NCBI RefSeq assembly: GCF_042242105.1
Contig: NC_092014.1
Location: 2,826,874-2,890,873, forward strand
Source of the DNA: Pempheris klunzingeri
Taxonomy: Eukaryota; Chordata; Actinopteri; Acropomatiformes; Pempheridae
Length of the DNA stretch: 64,000 nt
Reading direction: 5' to 3'
Part shown: in pieces, positions 36,301 through 47,852 of the stretch
Layout of the letters: the number at the start of each line of letters is the position of its first letter
Position numbering within the stretch: position 1 is the stretch's first letter
Program-made: the position numbers and the translations under genes
Notes under the pieces: model-generated
Database searches by the model: none
Seen by the model: only the letters and a program-made list of their open reading frames with translations
What the model was told of the DNA's origin: nothing

Positions 36301-37350
36301 GTTGGTTTGTTATGAACCTGAACATGTACTCAGCTGAGTCGCTCTCTCTCAGGTCTGTGATTCTCAGAGTGCAGCTCTTCTCATAACACCTGTTCTGCAC
36401 ACGACCTGCGTACTCTGCATCTGTGCTCAGATCCACTGGTTCACTTCCTCTCATTTTAGTAAACCAGAGTGTTTTCTGAACTACAACAACACGGTCATTC
36501 ATTGTGGACGGGTGTATGTAGGTGCAGTGTAGCTCCACTGATGATCCTTTCAGGGCACAGATGTTAGTAGAGGTGAAGGTCACTCCCCAGCCATACTGAC
36601 TCTGTATCACTGTAACACAGAGCACAGCAGAGAGCTCAATTACTTCCTCTTCTTAGGGAGGAAAGGAGGCAGAAAGAAGTGTGTGCGTGTGTGTGTGTGT
36701 TTCTTTTTTCATCCTCTCTCCACTTTGTGGTCAAGTGTCTGTTGTGTGAGTGTGGAAATAAAAAGCAGAACACTGAGGAGAGTGAACCTCTCCTAGTTTT
36801 AACTATCATATCAAGACGTGGCCCCCACACACAATGAATGGACTGGTGGGTTGGTTCAGACATAGAAACTGAGCTGAAGTAGTTACACTGATGAAGAAAA
36901 GTTCAAAGACTTTAGTTTACTCTGGTTGTTCATCGTCTACAGAGACGTCCTACATTTAAATTCAGCCCTGAATGTTTGTCACAATAATAATATATATAGA
37001 ATAATGGAGCAGCAAAACCTTCTGTGATCAATGTCCTGATCAATAAAACACAATCACTGACTGAAACTTCTATATTTTACAAACACTGAGGGATGAACTT
37101 TCTTTTAGAAAGAGAAATAAGCTTTGCATGAAAATAAATATACACACTTTCCAAACTTTGAATCTAATGAATAAGCTTGGTCTACTTTTGTGTTCATGCC
37201 AAGATATAGCTGTGAATAACTTTAAAATTAATAACCAGAATAACAGTAATTATCAGTAATAAGGTCAGTGTAGTATTAAAAATGTAAATAAGCTCTACCT
37301 GACACAGAGAGAAGGAAGACAAGTCCGCCTGCTGCTACTTTGAACCCCAT
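33329..37350 (-). CDS. Gene E: CD22/Siglec-like Ig receptor, YINV-tail type
   Basis: Predicted 649-residue receptor. Exons: 37299-37350, 36253-36609, 35910-36119, 35414-35767, 34967-35194, 34499-34747, 34123-34383, 33930-34014, 33759-33816, 33329-33424. D1 carries a G-strand sequence GGWYTDQNRVTL, shared in nearly this form only with gene F, and EYMFRF with the Siglec-type arginine. D5 and D6 both read [15 protein letters not shown], so a short tract seems to have been copied between the two exons. The D6 loop reads EAWNKIG where the others have ARNKIG. Membrane exon and YINV tail as in gene B. Intron 1 has the extra segment of about 40 bp also found in C, F and G. Confidence 0.85.
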
Positions 37351-39901
37351 GACTGGTCCTCTCCTCGCTCCGCTGAGACTAAACTAACTAAAAATATGTG
37401 ACATGTATAAAGGAAGTCTCGTTTGGAGAAGTTTGAGATCTGCAAGTACAATTTACTGTTTGTCAATTCACTGTGGTCAAACATGCCTCCTTAAAAGGCA
37501 ACTTTTCTAATTTTTTATTTTTTTTTCTAATCATGTTCCTCAATCATCATGTTGTTCGTCACAGAATGGTATGTAAAAGAGAGAGATGGTGTGACTTTGG
37601 CCACTGTCAGGAAGACAACTATCATCTTCCTCCTCATGTTTCTATCATAGCAATGAGCATTTATTGGCCTGTGAAGACGCAGGATGTGAAGAACTTAAAA
37701 GTGCTCGTAGCAGAGCAGCATTTGTTGAACAGAAATGTTTATGGTGCATCTACTTCCTACGACACGGTGACAGAAAATGCAGCGATATCCCCTCCTGTGG
37801 AGAGCACCAACAGTGACAAAGCATAGGGTGGAGTCCAGGATGACGCTGAGGGTTCGTGCTTCAGGGGACGGAGAGACGGAGCAGTCGTCCACATGGAGGA
37901 GAAGATCTCCAACCTTCTGGAGCAGTGCCCTGGGAGCCACGACCAAGAGCTCTGCTTTTTTGGCTGTTGAGTTTGAGGAGGTTAGAGGTCATCCAAGTTT
38001 TTATTTCACAGAGGCAGTTGACGAGGGACTGTGGAGGGAGCTGAGTGGATGGTGAGGTGTTGAGGTACAGCTGAGTGTCATCAGCATAGCAGTGGAACTG
38101 GAGACCATGGCGGCAGATTATCAGGCCAAGGGGGAGCATGTAAATGATGAAGAGGAGGGGACCAAGGACGGAGCCTTGTGGCACCCCATGGTTAACTGGG
38201 GCAGGCTGGGAAGTGGATCCATCAATGGTAATAAACTGTTAATTAAGACAAATGAAGAGAGTTTTCCAGAGATGTGATTGTCCTCGTTTTGAAACTGACT
38301 TGGTGTCTCCGGCTTACAACACTTAAAAGTTACAGATGTTTTTTAAAAATCACATTTCTTATTTGCTGAAACTACATTAATAACTATAGGGGACGACTGA
38401 CTCCGTACGTTGTGACATCCGACCCTGTGATGGGGTCCAGAGTCACAATGAAAGGGAGCCCATTTTAACTCAAGGCTGAACTTACAGCAACATTCAACAT
38501 AGGTAGAAAAAACTGTAAATATCACCTGCTTTCATGCTAAATCTGCCAACACAACACATGGATGTGATATACGAGGTCTAATAATAATAATAATGTCCAT
38601 GACACGAGCTAACGAACCACTGCAACACATTTAGACATTACAGAAAAATAAAGTCAGCAGCTTTGTCACGCAGTTCTCTTCATCGTCCCTGATACTCATG
38701 TTTTATTGTATTTCGGACTCTCTGCATGAGTCCGTTTCCCTTTGTTTGGGTTCTTTGCACTGTAAGCTGTTGTTGTCAATGCAGGAATAACAACTTTTTC
38801 TGCAGGATTTTCCTGAATCAGACTTTCAGCAGCATCCGAAGGAACGTGCCTGAGCATCTGTGTTTGTAGAGCAGCCAATAAGAACGCTCTCTCTCTGTCT
38901 GAGAGGACCTGTGATTGGCTGAAGTCAAAGGGTAGATTTTCTAAAGTCCAAACGCAGAGCCGAGAGGAGCGGCAGAAGTCTTGTTTTCTCTCAGATCACT
39001 TGGATTAAAACATGCTGACAAGTTATTATGAGATTGTTAAAGAATGACACCAGAAATAAACTGCCTGCCCCAGTTTTAAACAGCTTTTTGGTAAATTTCA
39101 TTATGAAATTTGGATATTCGCTAATTTTATCAATATATTCTTGCGTGTACAACCTAAAAAGATGAGTTACCTCAGTTTCATGCACAACTGTTGCTGTCCT
39201 TGTGATGTGCTTGTAGATTTAGTCAGCTGAAGAAGTGTGAGTGTGTTTTTGTGTTTCTTTTCCATTTCTGTCCCATCAAACAGACTGTTAACTCAAAAAC
39301 TAGTTTAAGTTTCATCAACGATTCCTGATAAATAAACACTTTACTGTGATTAATACACATGAACACAGTTTGTCTGCACACTTTCACACCTTCACACCCT
39401 CTGTGGCAGTGAGAGGGAACTGAAATGATGTTCAAACTGCAGAGTTGTTGTGGAAGCTGGATGTTTATTTCAAGCAGCCACTGCAACACACTGAAAATGT
39501 GACAGCTAGCAAAGCGCGGTAGAGCTGGACTTCTGTTTGACTGCAGTGTGTTTACATACACCATGTACATGCTGTGACATATTGTGCTTCCAGCTGTTTG
39601 TTTTGAACACACGTTACTGACTTTCTCTGCCAGGACACATGTGATGTGAATGGGCAGTCAGTATTTCCCAACAGCAGTTTATTGCATTAACATTTAAGAC
39701 AAGATTTCACACACCAAGGTAAATCCTGGACATCTGCATTAGATCAAATCACATGGAACAGTATCAGGCACACCCAGCGCAAGCTAATGCACTCTAATAC
39801 CACAATAAAATACTGCTGCCCTGCTGCTGTATGAGCGATGCACTGAAGTCTGTCAGCTGAGAAAAGGATCATGAAGAGATGATGCATGTGCAGACTACAC
39901 A
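37351..39901. other. Spacer between genes E and F
   Basis: Full-length spacer: promoter of E, 170-bp segment (about 37627-37803), LINE fragment, ATA repeat near 38580, CCAAT pair near 38875, the 449 bp missing from C-D, and the ITIM-type 3' end of F with a minus-strand AATAAA at 39678-39683. No supported gene. Confidence 0.6.
37814..38279 (-). mobile_element. LINE reverse-transcriptase fragment, spacer E-F
   Basis: Sister copy with CYADDTQLYL; nearly identical to the one in spacer G-H, in line with E-F and G-H being copies of the same two-gene unit. Confidence 0.8.
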
Positions 39902-42900
39902 TCACACTCGCTGGGTTTTGTTGACTGTGCTATAAATTGCAGGTGAATCCTCCATCGCTGCTTCACCTCTCGTTCTGTGAAGGAAACAATAAAGTCAAAA
40001 GATTTTTGTAAAGAAAAACATGAATTCCAGACAGTCTAGAATAAAAAAAAACACATTTAACAGAAGAAAATGTTGGATTTAATACTCTGGAAAGACTCTG
40101 CTGCTTACCCAGGGGCACTGCTGAAGTTGGTGGTTGCATAAACAACACTGTCCTCCTGGTTTGTGTGGGTCTGAGCTGGGCTGAAGTTGGAGCGGCGAGC
40201 TTCTGCCTGGTTCCTAGTGAATCTCACACTAGCGTACTGGAGTTCACCCATGTGCTGGCCGCATAGACAAGAGCACAATTAAACTTTCCATGTGTTTCGA
40301 GCCCCCGGCAAACAGAACTGAAGTGTAACTTGGGTTGTAAATGAGACTTTTACGCCACTGTTGCACTAAATGAACACTCAGTAAAATATCTGCAGGTGGA
40401 AAAGTGGCGAGTCTTCTACCTGATTGGCCGAACCAAAGGATTGTGATCCTGAGGTTTGACACCGGCCTGTTTTTGTTGTGGCAGTACGTCCTTCTCACCA
40501 GCAGAGGTCCATAATATTCAAGTTTTACTTCACATTGTCACACCATTCACAAAATGGTATTGCTTGGCTAGATGGAGTTTAAGATAGACTATAAAAATGG
40601 TGAACCTGTCCTTTAAGCTGTCCTTTCAACCCTTCCTCCTCACCTGCTCTCTGTTGTTTCGTCTCTCACCAGAAGAACCCTCTCTTCTGACAGCAGAGCA
40701 AATTAAAAACCAAAGACACAAATAATTAAACCAAAAACAGGATGCTTTTAGTCAAGAATGCATCAACACAATGCTCAAATGTCCATATGCACACTGAGAG
40801 TTACTGCTCTTAGTTGTAGTTTCAGTGTAAGTAATGTGGATTATGTGGATTATTTAGCTGAAATGAAATATTACAGCTAAATAAAACTATTCCAGTGAAA
40901 TGTCCGTTCACTGTAATCACAGAGAAGCTGAGCTGCTCACCTCATCCATAGCAAGACACAGACGAGGATGACGAGCAGGACAACCGCAGTGATGGAAAGA
41001 GCGACTGGAAATATCCACGAACCTGGAAAACAGTCGACATGAACACTGGAAGGTTACAGGAAATCTTTGGGTCCAATGGTGGCTGATAACTGGACAAGAA
41101 TAACAGTTTCTGTGTGTTTTCTAGGAGTGGGATTGGTTTAGTCTGAGGTCTCATTATGTAACAATAATCCTGAATAAGGTGCGTTCAGCTGAATGAATGA
41201 TTTAACTCACCTGCCAAAACAGTCAGATATAAGGCAGACTTTTTAAATCCTATTTTGTTCCGGGCTTCACAGTAATAATTCCCACTGTGTTCAGCTCTGA
41301 AGTCAGTGATGGTGAAGATCTGTCCTGATGCTGTTGGTGAGTCTTCGTCCTCCTTGTACCAGGTGTAGGTAGCTGCTGGGTTAGCATCACTGCTGCAGGT
41401 CAGATTGACTGAGCTGCCCTCCACTATCTCAGCAGAGGGACTCACTGACACAGAGGGAAGTCTTGGAGCATCTGGAGGACAATATGCACAGAGAGATGAG
41501 TATTCTGTAGCTGTCCTGAAAGCTATGACAGTAAATAAATCATCATTTGAATCCAACTGATAACTGATGTGCTGATGTTTACTTACACTGGACATCTATG
41601 AGCAGAGACTCAGAGCGCTGATCCTCAGACGTGCAGTAGTAGATCCCTCTGTCCTCAGAGCGGATGGAGGTGAAGTGATGAATACCTGCTGATCCTACAG
41701 GCAGTACCTGGTCCTCCTTGTACCAGGTGTAGGTAGCTGCTGGGTTAGCATCACTGCTGCAGGTCAGATTGACTGAGCTGCCCTCCACTATCTCAGCAGA
41801 GGGACTCACTGACACAGAGGGAAGCTTTGACGGATCTGCATATCGATGAAGGTTGGTTAGTGTAAATTCATGGTTTGTTGCTACGGTGACACATACTGCA
41901 TTTAAGTAAATACTTAGAGAAACATAGGAGGTGGTTTTGTGACCAGACTGATGGTTTGAATTCCCAGAACAGCAGTAAAACTGCCTCACAGACATTCTCA
42001 GGACTTTGTCATGTTATGTGAGGTGAAAGTAAAAATACAGTGAAGTAAACTCACACACTGAAGGGGAGCGATAATCCTCACGTCCTTTAACCCTTATGCA
42101 CCCCTCGGTACATTTTTTGCATTTTTCAACTAAAAATACTCAATAATTTTGCCAATTTTAATGATAATGAGACAAAATTTTGCAGGGATGTCAGTCTTTT
42201 ACCACATTTTAAGATTTCAACTTTGAATGTATTAATAGAATTATAATACACTGTGGAGAGAAGAAAGTTCCTCTCGTCACCCTTAAAACATTTTTTGCAC
42301 CATTGACTCCCATTAAAACATCACTTTTTGATCCTACTTTAATTACACCATAAAATAATGTTTTACTTATGACTACCTTTTCAATCTAAGCTTTTGGCTT
42401 GAAAATTGTAGTTTTTTTCATTATCCATCATTTGACATCATTTTCCACTATATGGCTGAGGGCTCCATTATATGCTGTTTCAGTGAATCCTACTTCCGTT
42501 GCATTTCTCACTATTGCTCCCCAGCAGAATGCATGATTCCAACTAAAATGGTCTGAGTGTGTTGGCAGTGATGTAAAAGTGTGGTATGAATGTGTGTTTT
42601 GACAAATTATTTGATGAGTGTGTGTGTGTGTGTGTGTGTTTGTGTACAGGGAGTTAGAAAGTCATTTTTGCTCACCACATTTTGCACATCCCTATCGCTA
42701 TCTTTCTTATGACTACAGACCACATGCACCCACTCACCCCCCCGCCCACAAACACACACCTACACACACACACACACCTATTCGAAGCCCCCGGACACAC
42801 TACAGCACTTGTAAAAAGCAATCAAGGTCAAAAGGTCAAAAGGTCAAAAGGTCAAAGAATCTAAGGAGGAGCACCCTAGCTTTTTTTTTGCCTGGAAACG

Positions 42901-45900
42901 TTTTTTTTTTTTTTTTTGACCAAAGCAGTCTTTTTATTGTTTTGGTTTACAGTGCAGCATGTTTATACAGGTGCTGTGTCTGCAAACCTCAAGCTGCACC
43001 TAGCTGGTGCTGGCTGGTCATTTCCTCAGTGACAATGAAGAGACACTTTTGTGTTAGAGGAGGCTCTGACTGCTGTCCTGCAGTCGCCTGAGAACGAGGA
43101 GGAGATGTCCGGCACAGACACAGGCACTGAGGACATATCAGGGGAGGCTTCACCTGAAATTCATCCAGATGGGTCTCCAGCTCAAGTGAGGACATCCATG
43201 TCCTCACTTGAGCTGGAGCTGGAAGACCCATTTCCTCACTTGAGCTGGAGCTGGAAGACCCACTAGTGCGGCTGCTGCTTGGACCAGCAGCAGCCACACT
43301 AGTGGATCATGTCAGAGGAAATGGAAGAGCCAGCAGGAGAAGCCAGGCCCTCAAAGAGGTACAGGCAGTGCACATTTTGCATGGGACAGAGAAAGGTCTG
43401 GACCCATTGTGCCAAGTACAGCAAGTATGGATGCAAAGTATACATGACAGTGATCTGCAGGTCCTGCTCCACTGAGTGACCTTTCTCATCATTTGTCAAT
43501 ATATTCCCAAAATACCATTAAAGGGTTAAAATTAATTCATAAATACATGTAAATTGAATAGTTATGATCTGGACTGAGGTTGTTCAAAAGATTTAATGCA
43601 TTGAAAGTGAAAAAAATATTAATGTATAATATTTTTAGAGCACTTCTTAGGAACAGAGTATTTTTTGCACAAAGGATAAAAGGTGGCATATTTTGTACAT
43701 AAAGTCAAACTGCTCAAAAAATAATGATGGATTCAAATCAATGTTGTTGTCAATTATTGACATACCCAAGGGTGTAATACCCCCCCCAAAAAATTCCAGT
43801 TTGCAATTAGTATATGGAAAATATTTCATATTTTGTGTTTTACCTCATTTGAAATTTTTGGTTTTATATTCCCAAAATGGCACTAAAAAGTTAAAAATAC
43901 TTAATAAATCCATGAAAATGGAATAGTTATGATCAGGACTGAGGTTTTTCAGAAGATTTAATGCAATAAAAGTGAAAAGAATATTAATTATAATATTTTT
44001 ATAGCACTTTTTAGGAACAAAACATTTTTTTGCACAAAGCATAAAAGGTGGCATATTTTGTACATAAAGTCAAACTGCTAAAAAAATAATAATGCATTCA
44101 AATCAATGTTGTTGTCAATTATTGACACATCCAAGGATGTAATTGCCCCCCCAAAAAAATTCCAGTTTGCAATTAGTATATGAAAAATATTTCAGATTTT
44201 GTGTTTTTCTCATTTGAAATTTTTGGTTTTATATTCCGAAAATGGCACTAAAAAGTTACAAATGTTTAATAAATCCATGAAAACTTAATAGTTATGATTA
44301 GGGCTGAAGTTGGTCAAAAGATTTAATGCATTGAAAGTGAAAAAAAAAATGAATGTATAATATTTTTATAGCACTTTTTAGGAACAGAACATTTTTTGCA
44401 TCGAGGGTAAAAGGTGGCACATTTTTACATAAAGTCAAACTGCTCAAAAAATAATAATGCATTCAAATCAATGTTATTGTCAATTATTGACATATCCAAG
44501 ACTGTAATACCCCCCCAAAAAAATTCCAGTTTGCAATTAGTATATGAAAAATATTTCAGATTTTGTGTTTTTCTCATTTGAAATTTTTGGTTTTATATTC
44601 CGAAAATGGCACTAAAAAGTTACAAATGTTTAATAAATCCATGAAAACTTAATAGTTATGATTAGGGCTGAAGTTGGTCAAAAGATTTAATGCATTGAAA
44701 GTGAAAAAAAATATGAATGTATAATATTTTTATAGCACTTTTTAGGAACAGAACATTTTTTGCATCGAAGGTAAAAGGTGGCACATTTTTACATAAAGTC
44801 AAACTGCTCAAAAAATAATAATGCATTCAAATCAATGTTATTGTCAATTATTGACATATCCAAGACTGTAATACCCCCCCAAAAAAATTCCAGTTTGCAA
44901 TTAGTATATGAAAAATATTTCAGATTTTGTGTTTTTCTCATTTGAAATTTTTGGTTTTATATTCCCAAAATGGCACTAAAAAGTTACAAATGTTTAATAA
45001 ATCCATGAAAACTTAATAGTTATGATTAGGGCTGAAGTTGGTCAAAAGATTTAATGCATTGAAAGTGAAAAAAAATATGAATGTATAATATTTTTATAGC
45101 ACTTTTTAGGAACAGAACATTTTTTGCATCGAGGGTAAAAGGTGGCACATTTTTACATAAAGTCAAACTGCTCAAAAAATAATAATGCATTCAAATCAAT
45201 GTTATTGTCAATTATTGACATATCCAAGACTGTAATACCCCCCCCAAAAAATTCCAGTTTGCAATTAGTATATGAAAAATATTTCATATTTTGTGTTTTT
45301 CTCATTAATTAATTGTAGTTTTATATTGCAAAAATGGCATTAAAGGGTTAAAAATATTTGACAAATACATGAAAACTTAATAGTTATGATTAGGACTGAA
45401 GTTGGTCAAAAGATTTAATGCATTGAAAGTGAAAAAAAATATGAATGTATAATATTTTTATAGCACTTTTTAGGAACAGAACATTTTTTGCATCGAGGGT
45501 AAAACGTCATGATTTTTTTAAGGGGTGCACAAGGGTTAAAAGCACAAGAGATCTTGTCTCCAGGATAAAAGTAGTGTTTATAAGAAGAAGTTTCCTCCGT
45601 CATGATTCTCTGTCCATTCTTGAACCAGACGAAGGAAAGACGACCAGCTGGACTGCAGCTGCTGTGACACTTCAGCTCTGCCTCGGTATAAAGCTGATGA
45701 TGTGTTGTTGTGGTCACCTGCACCTGCAGAGCTGGATATGAAAAGGAGTGAAACAGTGAAACAGTAATGTCATAGATCACTAAATCCTCAGCTGCAAACA
45801 CAAAGACACACTCAGTCTAAACTGAGGAGATAAGTAACGGGACTGATGGATGATTCAACGTTTGTATCAAGCAGCATCTTCTCCACTTGTCATCTGCTTG

Positions 45901-47852
45901 TTCAAATCTACTGTGTTGGTGTGTCTCCATCAGGTTGTGTTCATCAGTACCTGTGACAGTCAGAGTTGTTCCAGGTAAACTGCTCCTCCAGTCAAAGCTT
46001 CCTGCTGTGAATTTGAAGTGATACTGGGCTGAGTCTCTCTCTGTCAGCTCAGTGATTCTCAGAGTGGAGCGTCCTCCCTCTGTTTCAAGGACCTGAACAC
46101 GACCTGCATACTGGGGGTCTTCACTAAGGTCCTCAGGCTGTGACTGATAAACCCACTGACGACTACGTTCAGACCTGAACCAGAGTTTTGATGTGATCGA
46201 TCCAGAACTGCTGTATGTGGAAGAAATGTCCACTGAAGAGCCTTTGAGGGCACAGATGCTTCTGTGAGTGTAAGTCACTCTGTTGCAGCTTTGTCCACCG
46301 ACACCTGAAAGATAAAACAATTATATGAGCATTTTTAAACCAGAGCTGCTGAGGAGTCACAGTCGGAGCCTCCATATTTAATATCCATGTAGTCAGAAGG
46401 CTCCACTAGATGGTGTCATGTTAGTAGAAGACTGTGGAGAACTCACACACTGGAGGAGAGTGGAAATCCTCATGTCCTTCCACAGCACAGACATAGCTGT
46501 CTCCAGGACTGATGTAGTCTGAGTAATAATATGTTTTTCTCTCAGTTTTCTGTCCATTCTTGTACCAGACGTAGGAAGGATTATCAGGTAGACGACAATC
46601 ACTGTGGCATGAAAGATCAGTCGAGAAAAAAGAGGATGTGTCCTTCACCTGCAGAGCTGGATTTGTGAAGAAGAAACAGGAATCTCAAAACTGTCGACAC
46701 ACATGGAAATAAACACATGATACATTCATGTTGTTGTTTTCTGGATGTTGAACATTTGGAAAAAATTTTACCTGTGACTGACAAAGTGACTCTATTCTCA
46801 TCAGTATACCATCCACCTGGTTGGTTTGTTATGAGCCTGAACATGTACTCAGCTGAGTCGCTCTCTCTCAGGTCTGTGATTCTCAGAGTGCAGCTCTTCT
46901 CATAACACCTGTTCTGCACACGACCTGCGTACTCTGCATCTGTGCTCAGATCCACTGGTTCACTTCCTCTCATTTTAGTAAACCAGAATGTTTTCTCAAC
47001 TACAGCAACACGGCCATTCATTGTGGACGGGTGTATGTAGGTGCAGCGTAGCTCCACTGATGATCCTTTCAGGGCACAGATGTTAGTAGAGGTGAAGGTC
47101 ACTCCCCAGTCATAATGACTCTGTATCACTGTAACACAGAGCACAGCAGAGAGCTCAATTACTTCCTCTTCTTAGGGAGGAAAGAAAGAAGTGTGTGTGT
47201 GTGTCTTTTTTCATCCTCTCTCCACTTTGTGGTCAAGTGCCTGCTGTGTGAGTGTAAAAATAAAAAGCAGAACACTGAGGAGAGTGAACCTCTCCTAGTT
47301 TTAACTATGATATCAAGACGTGGCCCCCACACACAATGAATGGACTGGTGGGTTGGTTCGGACATAGAAACTGAGCTGAAGTAGTTACACTGATGAAGAA
47401 AAGTTCAAAGACTTTAGTTTACTCTGGTTGTTCATCGTCTACAGAGACGTTCTATATTTAAATTCAGCCCTGAATGTTTGTCACAATAATAATATATATA
47501 GAATAATGGAGCAGCAAAACCTTCTGTGATCAATGTCCTAATCAATAAAACACAATCACTGACTGAAACTTCTATATTTTACAAACACTGAGGGATGAAC
47601 TTTCTTTTAGAAAGAGAAATAAGCTTTGCATGAAAATAAATATACACACTTTCCAAACTTTAAATCTAATGAATAAGCTTGGTCTACTTTTGTGTTCATG
47701 CCAAGATATCGCTGTGAATAACTTTAAAAATCATAACCAGAATAACAGTAATTATCAGTAATAAGGTCAGTGTAGTATTAAAAATGTAAATAAGCTCTAC
47801 CTGACACAGAGAGAAGGAAGACAAGTCCGCCTGCTGCTACTTTGAACCCCAT
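39902..47852 (-). CDS. Gene F: CD22/Siglec-like Ig receptor, ITIM-tail type, D4 exon split by piggyBac
   Basis: Exons: 47801-47852, 46772-47128, 46447-46656, 45951-46304, D4 split as 45540-45731 plus 42055-42090, then 41587-41835, 41211-41471, 40941-41022, 40644-40686, 40109-40254, 39902-39974. All but D4 are open. The piggyBac element at 42091-45535 breaks D4 after 192 of 228 bases; reading on from the exon gives a stop inside the element. The D4 exon is symmetric (phase 1 at both ends), so skipping it would keep frame and yield a five-domain receptor with an intact ITIM tail (LQYASV, VVYATT, AIYSTV). D1 reads EYMFRL, keeping the arginine, with GGWYTDENR in the G strand. Intron 2 lost about 20 bp beside the D1 donor, which is now GTAAAATT. 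It may be a pseudogene or an exon-skipped gene; the sequence cannot decide. Confidence 0.75.
42824..42855 (+). repeat. Four tandem copies of AAGGTCAA
   Basis: An eight-base unit repeated four times without change; it places four AGGTCA half-sites at 2-bp spacing. Inside the piggyBac element. Confidence 0.85.
43051..43266 (+). pseudogene. piggyBac transposase N-terminal remnant
   Basis: An ATG at 43033 starts MKRHF, and after a frame change the reading continues as LEEALTAVLQSPENEEEMSG, an acidic N-terminus like those of fish piggyBac transposases. It ends in a region scrambled by an inverted and a direct repeat (43171-43263). The family match is from general pattern; it is too short to name a lineage. 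Confidence 0.5.
43178..43215. repeat. Perfect 18-bp inverted repeat with 2-bp spacer
   Basis: Left arm 43178-43195 (CAGCTCAAGTGAGGACAT), spacer CC, right arm 43198-43215. A direct copy of the right-arm region follows at about 43233-43262 (CCTCACTTGAGCTGGAGCTG). It lies in the transposase N-terminal remnant and probably arose by template switching. Confidence 0.85.
43321..43479 (+). pseudogene. piggyBac transposase C-terminal cysteine-rich remnant
   Basis: A 52-codon frame beginning MEEPAGEARPSKRYRQC contains CTFC, THC, GC and CRSC spacing, the zinc-binding tail that closes piggyBac transposases, and ends with a natural stop. With the N-terminal piece about 60 bp away, it shows that the whole DDD catalytic middle (some 450 residues in the family) was deleted in one event or in steps. 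Confidence 0.6.
43501..45520. repeat. About 364-bp tandem repeat, five full units and a partial sixth
   Basis: The landmark AATAGTTATGAT recurs at 43557, 43922, 44288, 44651, 45015 and 45379, giving a period of 363-366 bp. Units 3 to 5 are almost identical, while units 1, 2 and 6 are more diverged, as expected for expansion from the middle. Each unit has a poly-C/poly-A stretch and ATTTTTTGCA, which also occurs near both element ends. AT-rich, no coding potential. Confidence 0.9.

Larger units (their letters stand above)
42091..45535 (+). mobile_element. piggyBac-family DNA transposon, internally deleted
   Basis: Flanked on both sides by TTAA (42087-42090 and 45536-45539), the signature target duplication of piggyBac. 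Ends are inverted repeats: CCCTTATGCACCCCT on the left and, on the right, the reverse of CCCTTGTGCACCCCTTA. Length 3445 bp. Inside are N-terminal and C-terminal pieces of a transposase, a short palindrome, an eight-base repeat and about 2 kb of a 364-bp tandem repeat. The catalytic middle is missing, so it depends on a transposase from elsewhere. It is absent at the matching site in all seven sister genes, so it is younger than the duplications. Confidence 0.9.

Noticed and set aside
42618-43091. 157-codon plus-strand ORF in the piggyBac element
   Set aside because: Starts in a GT repeat and runs over unrelated sequence; only its last few codons overlap the transposase start, in the wrong frame.
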